The notes: generated by a model not told the origin, from the letters alone. Shown: positions 53,469 through 61,490, counted from the stretch's first letter. The stretch: 64,000 nucleotides of DNA from Rubricoccus sp963708165 (GCA_963708165.1 OY970187.1:434001-498000), one strand, 5' to 3'. Numbers and translations are program-made.

Positions 53469-54266
53469 TTAAGCCGCCGCGGCGGTGGCCGGAGTGTTGG
53501 CGGTGGAATCCACCCATCCATCGGCCGTCGTTTTCTCACGAGCGATGGCATAGATCATCACACCATACGCGGCCTTTGCCAGCACGTCAGCGATGGTGTA
53601 TCCCACCTGAATCGCGACTGTAGCCGTGGAGCCTTCAATGCCCAGAAACGGTGCCATATAGACGATCGGGTAGAATCCCCAGGTAGCAAGTAGAAGCAAG
53701 CGAATGTTTCTAAAGAGGACAGCCACGCGCTCAGGCTGGCGGTCCAGCGCTTTGCCCAACTCCGCCCAGAGAACGTAGACGATGTACACAAACGGAACAG
53801 AGGAGATCGCCCCCCAGATGGCCCGCGTCGTGATATCACCAGCGACTTCGCCCGGGTATCCCAGCAGAATCATCGCCGCCGCGGCAAGGCCGAGCTTAGC
53901 GATTAGAGAGCCCTGCTTCTCTTTCGTTAGCGCGAGAACCAGCACCAACTCGATCACGAGCAGCGGTACCGTCAACAGCCAGTCGACGTACCGGTAAGCG
54001 TCATTGAAGGGAGTACCGGAGAACACGTACAGGCCGTTGGTGAGGACGTACGCATCGGCCCAGCTTCCGATGATTCTGTAGTAGTGGTAGCCCGCAATCC
54101 CGACCACGAGGGCCGAGACGATCAGCGAGATCCGGTATTTGGGAGCGACCCGGTTCTGGACCAGAATGAAGAACACGAACGCCGCAAACATCGTGGCGAC
54201 CGTGAACGAAAACATGTTGAACACCAGACTGTATTGGCCTGGTGATAGCGTAGGAAGCTCGATCAT
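53469..54266 (-). CDS. Xanthorhodopsin-type light-driven proton pump
   Basis: 265 residues, seven TM helices. Helix C reads YVDWLLTVPLLVIELVLVL: D95 (proton acceptor), T99 and E106 (donor) form the DTE signature of outward proton pumps. L103 is at the proteorhodopsin-105 tuning site, predicting green absorption. H61 (GYHYYR) is the His partner of D95. The retinal Schiff-base lysine is K231 in IADVLAKAAYG. G152 (AIWGAISSVPF) lies 57 residues after the acceptor, as the carotenoid-fenestration glycine does in Gloeobacter rhodopsin, so antenna binding is possible. The gene has lower GC than its neighbours and no decamer, suggesting recent acquisition. Retinal synthesis genes are not in this window. 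Confidence 0.93.
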   Translation of the reverse strand: MIELPTLSPGQYSLVFNMFSFTVATMFAAFVFFILVQNRVAPKYRISLIVSALVVGIAGYHYYRIIGSWADAYVLTNGLYVFSGTPFNDAYRYVDWLLTVPLLVIELVLVLALTKEKQGSLIAKLGLAAAAMILLGYPGEVAGDITTRAIWGAISSVPFVYIVYVLWAELGKALDRQPERVAVLFRNIRLLLLATWGFYPIVYMAPFLGIEGSTATVAIQVGYTIADVLAKAAYGVMIYAIAREKTTADGWVDSTANTPATAAAA

Positions 54267-54372
54267 CGGGTGATGGGGCTAATGGGAGGATTCTTCACAC
54301 TCCGAGGACAATGATAAGGATCCTCTGGTTTTCACTTTTTTCTGAAAGCCTTTCACTCTGGGCTGAAAACAG

Positions 54373-54388
54373 TCGTCACCGGTGACGA
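54373..54388. promoter_or_regulatory. 16-bp perfect palindrome upstream of the rhodopsin gene
   Basis: TCGTCACCGGTGACGA is perfectly self-complementary and lies about 107 bases before the rhodopsin ATG and about 100 bases before the divergent DUF3072 gene. It is not built from decamers. It could be an operator for a dimeric regulator. A possible -7 box (TATCATTG, minus strand, about 54307-54314) lies between it and the rhodopsin gene. Confidence 0.45.
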
Positions 54389-54490
54389 ACAAGGGCTCGC
54401 GCCTCTGCGCCAGAGGCTCAGGGTTTCCACTGCGACAGACCGATGGCAGCACCGCGTGCGAAATTGGGACCTCACACCTCCACCCGACGC

Positions 54491-54712
54491 ATGTCTACCC
54501 CCGCAGACCAGAACAACACCGACAGCAACGCGCAGAAGGACCCTGACAACTGGGTCACCGGCGACGAGAAGATGACCGGCGCGCAAAAGTCCTACCTCCA
54601 CACGCTCGCGCAAGAGGCCGACAAGGACCCGTCCGAGATGGACGGCCTGACCAAAGCCGAGGCGTCCGTCAAGATCGACGAGCTTCAGGACGAGACGGGA
54701 CGCGGCCAGTAG
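54491..54712 (+). CDS. DUF3072-family small protein
   Basis: 73 residues. DPDNWVTGDEKMTGAQKSYL and DGLTKAEASVKIDELQDETG are the complete family consensus. The fold is expected to be a small helical domain, often found alone; function unknown. Start at the ATG at 54491; an earlier in-frame ATG adds 16 non-conserved residues. An intrinsic terminator follows directly. Confidence 0.88.
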   Translation: MSTPADQNNTDSNAQKDPDNWVTGDEKMTGAQKSYLHTLAQEADKDPSEMDGLTKAEASVKIDELQDETGRGQ

Positions 54713-54737
54713 CCTCTGGCGCCTGCCCTTCCCCCGC

Positions 54738-54767
54738 GAGCCGCTCCAACTGGGGCGGCTCGTTTTT
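54738..54767 (+). terminator. Rho-independent terminator after DUF3072
   Basis: Stem GAGCCGCTCC / GGGGCGGCTC (ten pairs with one G-U), loop AACT, followed by GTTTTTG. A conventional terminator without decamers, showing that the genome also uses ordinary ones. Confidence 0.85.
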
Positions 54768-54904
54768 GTTGGCCTCTCGCGCCAGAGGCGTGGTTGACCC
54801 CTCAGATTGGCAGGGTGCCTCCCTCCCCTCTCACACCCCCACACTCGCCCCTCGGGAGCCCCGCGCCAGAGGCGGCGTTTACGGCGCACACAGCCTCTGG
54901 CGCC

Positions 54905-56335
54905 ATGCTCACCGCCGCCGATTTTCAAGCCGTCGACGTCTTCCACGATCAGCCCGAGGACGACCTAGCGTGGCTGGCCCAGACCGCCGAGGAGCGCTCG
55001 TTCACCGAAGGCCAGGCGCCCTTCAAAACCGGATCGAAGGCCGAGGAAATGCTCGTTTTGCTAGAGGGCGCCTTCCAGATCTTTACGCTCGACAAGGGGC
55101 AGCGGCGCCCGTTCGGGACCATCCACGCGGGCGACATCTCGGGTCTGCTTCCGTTCTCGCGCATGGAAACGTTTGGCGGCGAGGGCATTGTGACCGAAGA
55201 CGCGCGGATCGCGGTCATCCACAAGGACCACTTCTGGGAGATGATGGAGCGGATGCCCGAGGTCGGCAAGCGGCTCGTGGGGCGCATGACGGATCGCGTG
55301 CGCGAGTCGTCGCGGCAGGACCAGCAGCGCGAGAAGATGCTCTCGCTGGGCAAGCTCTCGGCAGGGCTGGCGCACGAGTTGAACAACCCGGCCGCGGCCA
55401 TCCAGCGCGGCGCGAGCGACCTGCGCGAGCGCTTTAGCAAGATGATGCCGCTCGTGTCCAGCTTGGTCGGCCACGGCCTGTCGCCAGATCAGGTGGAGGC
55501 TGCGCGCGCCGCCTTCCAAACCTGCACGGCGCCTCTGGCGGGATCGCAGAGTGCGTTGGACCGCAGCGAGCGCGAAGACGAACTGGCGGACTGGCTGGAG
55601 GACCACGACGTGCCACAGGCCTACGTCGTGGCCGAGGTTTTGGCCGAGGAGGGCGCGACGCCACAGTCGCTGGACCGCCTCGCGGACGACATTCCGCCAG
55701 AGGCGCTTTCGGACGTGGTATTGTGGATCGAGAAGGGCCTGGCCGTCGACCGGCTCATGGCCGAGATCGAGCGCTCAGCCTCGCGCATCTCGGACCTGGT
55801 CGCGTCGGTCAAATCCTACTCGCACATGGACCGCGCGCCCACGCGCCAGACGACGGACCTGCACGAGGGCATCGAGCAGACGCTGACCATGCTGGGCCAC
55901 TCCATCAAAAAGAAGAGCCTGAGCGTGACCCGAGAGTGGGGCGAGGACATTCCTGGCGTGTGCGTCTACCCCGGCGAGATCAACCAGGTCTGGACCAACC
56001 TCCTCGACAACGCCATCGACGCCGCGCCCGAGGGCGGCACGCTCACGCTCCGCTCCCGTCGCGAAGGCCGCCTGATCTGCGTGGACATCCAAGACGATGG
56101 CGAGGGAATCCCGCCAGAGGCCGCGAGCCGCATCTTCGAGCCGTTCTACACAACGAAGGCGCCCGGCCAGGGCACCGGCCTCGGGCTGGACGTGGTGCAG
56201 CGCATCGTGGCGCAGCACGAGGGCAAGATCGACGTGGCGAGCGAGCCCGGCCGGACCATGTTCACGGTCTGCCTGCCCATCGAGGCGCCGCGGCAGGCCG
56301 TAGAGGTACCGGAGGGCGAAGCGGCGGAGGCGTAG
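54905..56335 (+). CDS. cNMP-binding sensor histidine kinase
   Basis: 476 residues. Residues about 15-125: a cyclic-nucleotide-binding-like domain (FKTGSKAEEMLVLLEGAFQI, FGTIHAGDISGLLPFSRMET). Residues about 150-170: a HisKA-like helix with phospho-acceptor His157 in SLGKLSAGLAHELNNPAAAI. Then a long helical insert. C-terminal HATPase: NQVWTNLLDNAIDAAPEGGT (N box), VDIQDDGEGIPPEAASRIFE (G1) and GQGTGLGLDVVQRIV (G2). No TM helix, so it is cytoplasmic. Kinases of this type are found next to receiver-FAD oxidoreductase fusions; here the fusion is 2.2 kb upstream, separated by the rhodopsin group. Confidence 0.9.
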   Translation: MLTAADFQAVDVFHDQPEDDLAWLAQTAEERSFTEGQAPFKTGSKAEEMLVLLEGAFQIFTLDKGQRRPFGTIHAGDISGLLPFSRMETFGGEGIVTEDARIAVIHKDHFWEMMERMPEVGKRLVGRMTDRVRESSRQDQQREKMLSLGKLSAGLAHELNNPAAAIQRGASDLRERFSKMMPLVSSLVGHGLSPDQVEAARAAFQTCTAPLAGSQSALDRSEREDELADWLEDHDVPQAYVVAEVLAEEGATPQSLDRLADDIPPEALSDVVLWIEKGLAVDRLMAEIERSASRISDLVASVKSYSHMDRAPTRQTTDLHEGIEQTLTMLGHSIKKKSLSVTREWGEDIPGVCVYPGEINQVWTNLLDNAIDAAPEGGTLTLRSRREGRLICVDIQDDGEGIPPEAASRIFEPFYTTKAPGQGTGLGLDVVQRIVAQHEGKIDVASEPGRTMFTVCLPIEAPRQAVEVPEGEAAEA

Positions 56336-56408
56336 CGCCAGAGGCCTCTGGCGGGTTCCGGGTGCGAGCCTCTGGCGCCAGAGGTTGATACCGCGGTGGG
56401 CCGCGGCT

Positions 56409-56579
56409 ACCCCCCGCTTTGCTCCCCTTCGGTCCCCCTCAACGAAGGGGACAATCCCCACCGCGGTCTCCTGGTAGAAAGCGGCAAGATGTTCACGTCT
56501 GTGAGATTGAGATCTGAATTGTCCCCCTTACCAAGGGGGACAGCTTCGCGACCGGAGGGCGAGCGAAGCGGGGGGTGCC
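56409..56579. repeat. Inverted pair of REP-like units (REPIN-like)
   Basis: Right unit (about 56517-56579): GTCCCCCTTACCAAGGGGGAC hairpin core, then CAGCTTCGCGACCGGAGGG and GAGCGAAGCGGGGGGTG. Left unit (about 56409-56460), read on the minus strand: TTGTCCCCTTCGTTGAGGGG then ACCGAAGGGGAGCAAAGCGG and GGGGTA. The two point outward-in around about 55 bases of lower-GC unique DNA (GATGTTCACGTCTGTGAGA). It fills most of the gap between the kinase and the DUF2461 gene. Confidence 0.75.
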
Positions 56580-56656
56580 ACCCAGCCAAACGCAGCGCCC
56601 CGCCAGAGGCCTCTGGCGCACCCACCCCGCGACACGCCTCTGGCGCGGACCCCCGC

Positions 56657-56664
56657 TAGCTTCC
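56657..56664 (+). promoter_or_regulatory. Possible -7 box (TAGCTTCC)
   Basis: TAnnTTnn octamer 20 bases before the ATG at 56685. Two mismatches to the best consensus. Confidence 0.25.
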
Positions 56665-56684
56665 ATCTCCCCTCTCGCCCTCGC

Positions 56685-57403
56685 ATGACGCCCGACTCGC
56701 TCCCCCCTTCCCCGGCTTCCGCGACGAGGCCTTCGCTTTCCTCCGCGACCTGCGCCAGAACAACGAGCGCGACTGGTTCAAGCCGCGCAAGGCCACCTAC
56801 GACGACGAGTTGCTGTGGCCCGCACGCTGCCTCATCGGCGAGCTGAGCGAGGCGATGCCGCGCGCCGGGATCCCGCTGATGGGTAGCGCGAAGAAGTCGC
56901 CGTTCCGCATCTACCGCGACACGCGCTTTTCCAAGAACAAGACGCCGTACAAGACGCACCTCGGGCTCGTCGTCTCGCGCGACGGCAAGAAGAAGGCGCC
57001 CGGCTCGGTCTACGTTCACGTCGAGCCCGAGCACTGTTTTCTGGCCGCGGGGTTCTGGGCAATGGAGACGCCGCTCTTGCGCCGCTGGCGCGAGCGGATC
57101 GCCGGAGCGCCAGAGGCGTGGACGGCGACGGTTGAGGAGTTGGAGGGCAGCGGGCTCACGCTGGGCACAGGTCCCGCGGGCACGCTCAAGCGGATGCCGC
57201 GCGGCTTCGAGGACTTCAAAGACGCGCCTGTGGCCGAGTACCTCAAGTGGAAGGGCACCGTCGCCACGCGCGAGATCGCGCCAGAGGCCACGCAGTCTCC
57301 GGGATTCGCGGACGACGTGGTCGCCTTCGCGCACGACGCGATGCCGCTGCTGTCCTGGGGCTGGAACGTGGTCGACGCGGTGCCCCCCGCCTCTGGCGAG
57401 TAG
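56685..57403 (+). CDS. DUF2461-family protein (frameshift at C6 run)
   Basis: The ATG at 56685 opens MTPDSLP; after a run of six C (56702-56707) the frame is lost. With one more C the sequence continues PFPGFRDEAFAFLRDLRQNN, ERDWFKPRKATYDDELLWPA and RIYRDTRFSKNKTPYKTHLG, the DUF2461 (TIGR02453) consensus, for about 239 residues in total. The family is widespread and of unknown function. The missing base at a homopolymer is best explained by sequencing error. The C-terminal part (from 56810) is in a single open frame. Confidence 0.85.
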
Positions 57404-57490
57404 ACGGCGCCTCTGGCGCACGAGGGTGGTGGCGCTTTCTACCCATCCCTCCATCCCAAGCGCGCCCCGCGCGCATCCCGCATCCCTCCC

Positions 57491-57817
57491 CTACCGCGCA
57501 CCCACCAGGAAATGCGTCACCACGCCGAACACCTCCTCGCCGCCCGCGCCAGAGGCCATCGCGAGGAGGCCGTCGCGCTCCACGACCACCAGGTCGCTCG
57601 CCTCTGGCGTGCGCGTGCAGTCCACAACCGCCAAGTCGCCCGCGCGGAGGTCGAGGGCGCCGGGTGAAAGCCCTTCGACGGTCACGAGGAAGCGGCCCGC
57701 GAGCGTGCCCGCCTCGGTCAAGCCGACGACCTCGTTGAGGTCGATGCGATGGTGGCGGCTCTCGGCGACGACGGGCGCGACGAAGCCGACAACGCTGGAA
57801 CGGGAGGAAAGAGACAT
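57491..57817 (-). CDS. UmuD-like S24 protein, probably without catalytic lysine
   Basis: 108 residues. HHRIDLNEVVGLTEAGTLAG, RFLVTVEGLSPGALDLRAGD, LAVVDCTRTPEASDLVVVER and EEVFGVVTHFLVG follow UmuD from its serine region to its end. The serine is kept (GLSPGALD in place of GDSM). The segment that should carry the catalytic lysine (FTVKRL in UmuD) reads GLLAMASGAGG with no Lys, and the N-terminal cleavage site is missing. It may be a constitutively processed-like partner of the polymerase. It follows umuC, whereas umuD normally precedes it. Confidence 0.75.
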   Translation of the reverse strand: MSLSSRSSVVGFVAPVVAESRHHRIDLNEVVGLTEAGTLAGRFLVTVEGLSPGALDLRAGDLAVVDCTRTPEASDLVVVERDGLLAMASGAGGEEVFGVVTHFLVGAR

Positions 57818-57869
57818 GGGCCTCTGGCGAGGGAAAGGTGGGAAGAGAGAAGCGGGCGCCAGAGGCGGA

Positions 57870-59268
57870 TCAGACGGTGAGGACTGGCAGGTCCGCGCGG
57901 ACGGTCGTGTAGCGGGGGCTGATGTGGTTTCGCTGCGTCTGCCATGCGGGCGGCGCGCCGGGGCGGCGCAGGTGCGTGGCAGCGAGGAAGAGCGCCGGAC
58001 TCATCGCAGGGCCCGCAAAGCGGCGGTTGAGCGCGTCCACGGTCTCGAAGAGCTTCTGGCGCTCGGGCGAGCGCGGCGCGAAGAGGTCGGCCTGCGCCTC
58101 GGCCGAGGGCGCGAGGTCGAGCAGCATGATGCCCGCCTTTTTGTAGCGGAACGGGCGGCCTCTGGCGTCGCGCGCGTCCCACGACTGCGCGAGAAGCGCG
58201 TGGACAGCGCCGAGAATGGTGTCCGTGCACGAAGTCGGCACCGCCAGAGGCAAAGCGAGGGATACCGAGCGGTGCGGGCCGGGACCGTGGCGCCCGGTGT
58301 GGTAGAAGATCTGGACAGCCTTGGCCGCCAGGCCCTCGTCGCGGAGCGTGGCGCAGGCCGCGCTGGCGTGTGTGCTGAGCGCCTCGCGCATCGCCCGCTT
58401 CTCGCCTACGGGCGCGCCGAAGGTGCGGCTGCGCATGAGAGTCTTCCGGGCGCGAGGCGCGCGCGAGAGCGGGATGCACGACACGCCGCGCAGTTCGTAG
58501 ACCGTCCGCAGGCCGACCGTGTGGAGGTGCTTGCGCACCCACGCATCGTCCAGGTCCCGGAGCCCTCGCGCTGTCTTGACGCCTCTGGCGTCCAGCTTGC
58601 GCGCCGTCGCGCGGCCCACGCCCCACACGTCTTCTAGCGGGCACAAGCTCCAGCGCGCGGCTCATAGCCTCTCGCGAGAGGCCGTGCAGCGAGATCGCGC
58701 CGCCACGCAGACGCGCCAGTTCGCTCGCGGCCTTGCACAGCGTCTTGGTCGGCGCGATGCTCACGCGAACCGGGATCTTGGTCCACGCGAGCACGCGGTC
58801 GCGGATGGTCTTCGCCAGCGCACGCAGCCGGGCGGGCTCGCGGTCCTCGGGACGGGGCGTGTGCAGCACCAGAAACGCCTCGTCGATGGAGTACGGCTCC
58901 ACGTCGGGCGTGAACGTGCCCAGGACTTCCATCACGCGGCGGCTGAAATCGCCGTAGAGCTCGTAGTTGGACGAGAACACGGCCGCGCCCATGCGCTGGA
59001 GTTGGCGCTTCGTCTTGAAGTACGGCGCCCCGATCTGGATGTCCGCGTCCTTGATCTCCTGGCTTCGCGAGATCACGCACCCATCGTTGTTGGAGAGCAC
59101 CACGACGGGCCTCTGGCGAAGGTCCGAGCGGAAGACGCGCTCGCAGGAGACGTAGAAGTTGCTGGCGTCGACGAGCGCGAACAGGCGCGACGGCGACGAC
59201 TCCGAGGGGACGGGCGGCACGAGAGATGGGCGGGAAGGGACCGCAACCTCGTCGCCGGGCGGTGACAC
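57870..59268 (-). CDS. umuC: Y-family DNA polymerase V subunit UmuC (frameshifted)
   Basis: N-terminal frame: FALVDASNFYVSCERVFRSD (metal-binding Asp), RPVVVLSNNDGCVISRSQEI, AAVFSSNYELYGDFSRRVME and EPYSIDEAFLVL (catalytic DE). Near 58640 one extra G in GAGCTTGTGCCC moves the frame to LEDVWGVGRATARKLDARGV (HhH) and LRTVYELRGVSCIPL, ending with HISPRYTTVRADLPVL. The joined protein is about 465 residues, slightly longer than UmuC because of an N-terminal Pro/Ser-rich extension. It would perform error-prone translesion synthesis in the SOS response; no LexA box was identified. Confidence 0.87.
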
Positions 59269-59407
59269 CCGCGGTGTCAGTAGCCCTTAGAGCGTCGCCA
59301 GAGGCCTCTGGCGGCGGTGCAGCGAGACCACGCGCCCGTTTGGCGCCAGAGGCCTGCGCGTGCCGCCAAGCGGCGACGGTTCGGCTTTGAGCCAACGAGA
59401 ACCCGTC

Positions 59408-60424
59408 CTAGTTCTCGTCTTCGGGCGCCAGAGGCGCGCGGCGCACCAGGAAGTAGTCCACCCGCGATGGCTGTAGCCGCACGTCGCGCACGTCGATGCC
59501 TGTGGGTACGCGCGGGCCCACCGTGACGCTGCCCGAAGTCGTGTCGCGCGCGATATCGGCGTAGTCCACGATCGCGCGGATGCCTGCTTGTTGCACGCGC
59601 GCAAAAGCGGCGCCGAGTGGCACACGGAAAGTGGCGCGCACGCGACTGGGCTCGAACCGGACCGCCTCGATGTCTGCGGGCAGGTTTTCCGCCTCAATGG
59701 TGAGCGTGATCTCGCCCGTCGTGAACTCGCCCACGCTGGCGGTCAGGACGGTCGTTGCAAACGAGCGCTCGACGAGGCCGGAAAGGGTGTCCGAGAGCGC
59801 CAGAGGCGTCGAGATGTTGTCGCGCACGTCGTCGCGCGAGTACGGGACGGTGGGCCAGAAGCTGAAGCCATTCAGCAGGGTCCGCGAGCCGGTGATGCGA
59901 ACCGTATCTGGGGTGAGCATCGGCGGTCGCAAGAGGTCGAACGGTGCCGCGGCGCGGAGCCGGCCGGTCAGGCGAACGGGAAGCTCGCGCGTGACGCGCT
60001 CGTCCAGATCGAGGCGGATCGAGCGCGGCTGCGCGCCGAGCACAGACACGCCCGCAGGCAACCCGGCCTCCGAGACCGACGCGGCCACGTCGACCGTCGG
60101 CCCATCCGCGAACAGGCGCACGCGCGGCGGGCTCCACGTGAGCGAGAGCAGCGCCTCGCCCTGGCCCTGCACGCTCACGCGCGCCGTCTCCGGAGGCCTC
60201 TGGCGAAGCGCCTGGTCGTCGGGCAGCGCCGCAATTTCGAGCGGCACTTCGATGGTCGTGGTGTACGTCTCCTGCATGGAGAACGTGAACCATAGCACGA
60301 GGGCGACGAAAAGCGAGAGGCCCAGCGCGAGGCCGTTTCGGCCTGAATCGGGCTCCTCCGAACTGCCTCCGTCGGAGCGGGGGAAGAGCGTGCGGAGCCG
60401 AGTGCGGAGCGACGGGGCGGCCAC
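59408..60424 (-). CDS. CdaR/YbbR-like domain protein
   Basis: 338 residues. One TM helix near the N-terminus (GLALGLSLFVALVLWFTFSM) precedes repeats of YbbR-like beta domains: TTTIEVPLEIAALPDDQ, ARVSVQGQGEALLSLTW, RELPVRLTGRLRAA and LTPDTVRITGSRTLLNG. YbbR/CdaR proteins sit on the outer face of the membrane and modulate the c-di-AMP cyclase CdaA in other bacteria. CdaA itself is not in the window, but a PgpH-type phosphodiesterase is (2.0-4.5 kb). The gene follows the two microcompartment genes by four bases. Confidence 0.83.
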   Translation of the reverse strand: MAAPSLRTRLRTLFPRSDGGSSEEPDSGRNGLALGLSLFVALVLWFTFSMQETYTTTIEVPLEIAALPDDQALRQRPPETARVSVQGQGEALLSLTWSPPRVRLFADGPTVDVAASVSEAGLPAGVSVLGAQPRSIRLDLDERVTRELPVRLTGRLRAAAPFDLLRPPMLTPDTVRITGSRTLLNGFSFWPTVPYSRDDVRDNISTPLALSDTLSGLVERSFATTVLTASVGEFTTGEITLTIEAENLPADIEAVRFEPSRVRATFRVPLGAAFARVQQAGIRAIVDYADIARDTTSGSVTVGPRVPTGIDVRDVRLQPSRVDYFLVRRAPLAPEDEN

Positions 60425-60428
60425 CGCT

Positions 60429-60959
60429 CTACGCCAGCCCCGAGAGGTACGCCACGAGGTCCGCCTTGGTGGCGCGCGCGATCTCGCGCCCGCTCATGGC
60501 CTCGTCGTTCTGGTCTCGCGCGAGCGAGCGCAGGTCGCGGACGGTCATGCCGCTCAAGTCTAGATCGCCTCTGGCGCCAGAGGCGCTGCCCTTCGCGCTG
60601 CCAGAGGCATCGCGGGTGGAGGCACCACCGCCAGAGGCACCACCGCCAGAGGCCCGCTTGGGCGTTCCGGTCTCGGGAAAGATGATGCTGGAGAGCAGCC
60701 CTTCGCCGGGCCGCGCGATCACATGCGCCGCTGCAACGCGGCCGACGCGTTCGGCGGCCATGCGGCCTGCGTCGACGGCGGCCTGCACGGCGCCGACCTC
60801 TCCCACCACGAAGTGCGTGATAAGGGCGGGGTTGGTGCGCTGCTGCTGGAGAAGGCGCACCGGGGCAGCCTTGAGCATGGCATCGGCCGCCTCGATGGCG
60901 GCCACGAGGCCATGCGTCTCCAACATGCCGAGCGCACCGATGTCCGAATAGTCGGCCAC
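60429..60959 (-). CDS. BMC-domain shell protein with C-terminal extension
   Basis: 176 residues. Residues 1-90 are one BMC domain (ALGMLETHGLVAAIEAADAM, LLQQQRTNPALITHFVVGEV, AAVDAGRMAAERVGRVAAAH, VIARPGEGL). Then a Gly/Ser/Ala linker (RASGGGASGGGASTRDASGS) built of repeated decamers, and a C-terminal helix pair TVRDLRSLARDQNDEAMSGR / EIARATKADLVAYLSGL resembling a SAP/Rho-N-like motif. BMC proteins form the hexagonal shells of bacterial microcompartments. The extension may bind DNA or a cargo; that is speculative. Five bases separate it from the second BMC gene. Confidence 0.88.
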   Translation of the reverse strand: MADYSDIGALGMLETHGLVAAIEAADAMLKAAPVRLLQQQRTNPALITHFVVGEVGAVQAAVDAGRMAAERVGRVAAAHVIARPGEGLLSSIIFPETGTPKRASGGGASGGGASTRDASGSAKGSASGARGDLDLSGMTVRDLRSLARDQNDEAMSGREIARATKADLVAYLSGLA

Positions 60960-60965
60960 GGGTTT

Positions 60966-61256
60966 TTAGGAAGCGTCGGGAAGGATCGCCTCGACTTCCG
61001 TGTGCGGACGCGGAATGACGTGCACCGAGACGAGCTCGCCGACGCGCTCGGCCGCGGCTGCGCCCGCATCTGTCGACGCCTTGACTGCGCCCACGTCTCC
61101 GCGAACCATGACGGTCACGTAACCGCCGCCGATCTGCTCTTTGCCGATGAGGTTGACGCGTGCGGCTTTCACCATCGCGTCGGCGGCTTCGATTGCGCCG
61201 ACGAGTCCGCGGGTCTCGACCATGCCGAGTGCGGCTCCGTAGTCTCCGTCTGCCAT
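60966..61256 (-). CDS. BMC-domain shell protein (hexameric type)
   Basis: 96 residues, a minimal BMC-H protein: ALGMVETRGLVGAIEAADAM, VKAARVNLIGKEQIGGGYVT, VMVRGDVGAVKASTDAGAAA and AERVGELVSVHVIPRPH. The pore-loop position reads EQIGGGYVT, similar to PduA/EutM-type proteins. It starts at the ATG at 61256; the longer frame upstream passes through the GGGN4 tract and decamers and is not coding. No BMC-P pentamer or signature cargo enzyme is present in this window. Confidence 0.92.
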   Translation of the reverse strand: MADGDYGAALGMVETRGLVGAIEAADAMVKAARVNLIGKEQIGGGYVTVMVRGDVGAVKASTDAGAAAAERVGELVSVHVIPRPHTEVEAILPDAS

Positions 61257-61359
61257 TGTGGGGTTGTGCTGGGTGGCGTGGCGCGCCAGTGTGGAGCGCC
61301 GGGCTGCAAGGTACCGCCGCTCGCGCGAGAGCGTCAACGCGGCCTCTGGCGCCTGGCAT

Positions 61360-61419
61360 GGGTCTCTGGGTTCTGGGTTCTGGGTTCTGGGTTCTGGGTT
61401 CTGGGTTCTGGGTTCTGGG
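61360..61419 (+). repeat. GGGTTCT heptad tract, nine GGG tracts
   Basis: Nine GGG triplets, eight of them at exactly seven-base spacing with TTCT spacers, the longest such tract in the window. The G-rich strand is plus. It lies between divergent BMC and proC genes, 40 bases after a decamer and 20 before a head-to-head pair. It fits the G-quadruplex rule G3N4 many times over. Confidence 0.9.
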
Positions 61420-61490
61420 TAAAGCTGTTCCGCGTTTGCCTCTGGCGCCAGAGGCAAACTGGAACTTTTCAGAAGCCGCCTGTCCAACCC

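Noticed and set aside
53183..53551. Longer start for the small membrane protein
   Set aside because: The first 49 residues are Pro/Arg-rich and overlap the rhodopsin 3' end and its hairpin; the ATG at 53404 gives a clean membrane protein.
61257..61487. 77-residue N-terminal extension of the second BMC protein
   Set aside because: It would translate the GGGTTCT heptads and decamers; BMC-H proteins start at the ATG at 61256.
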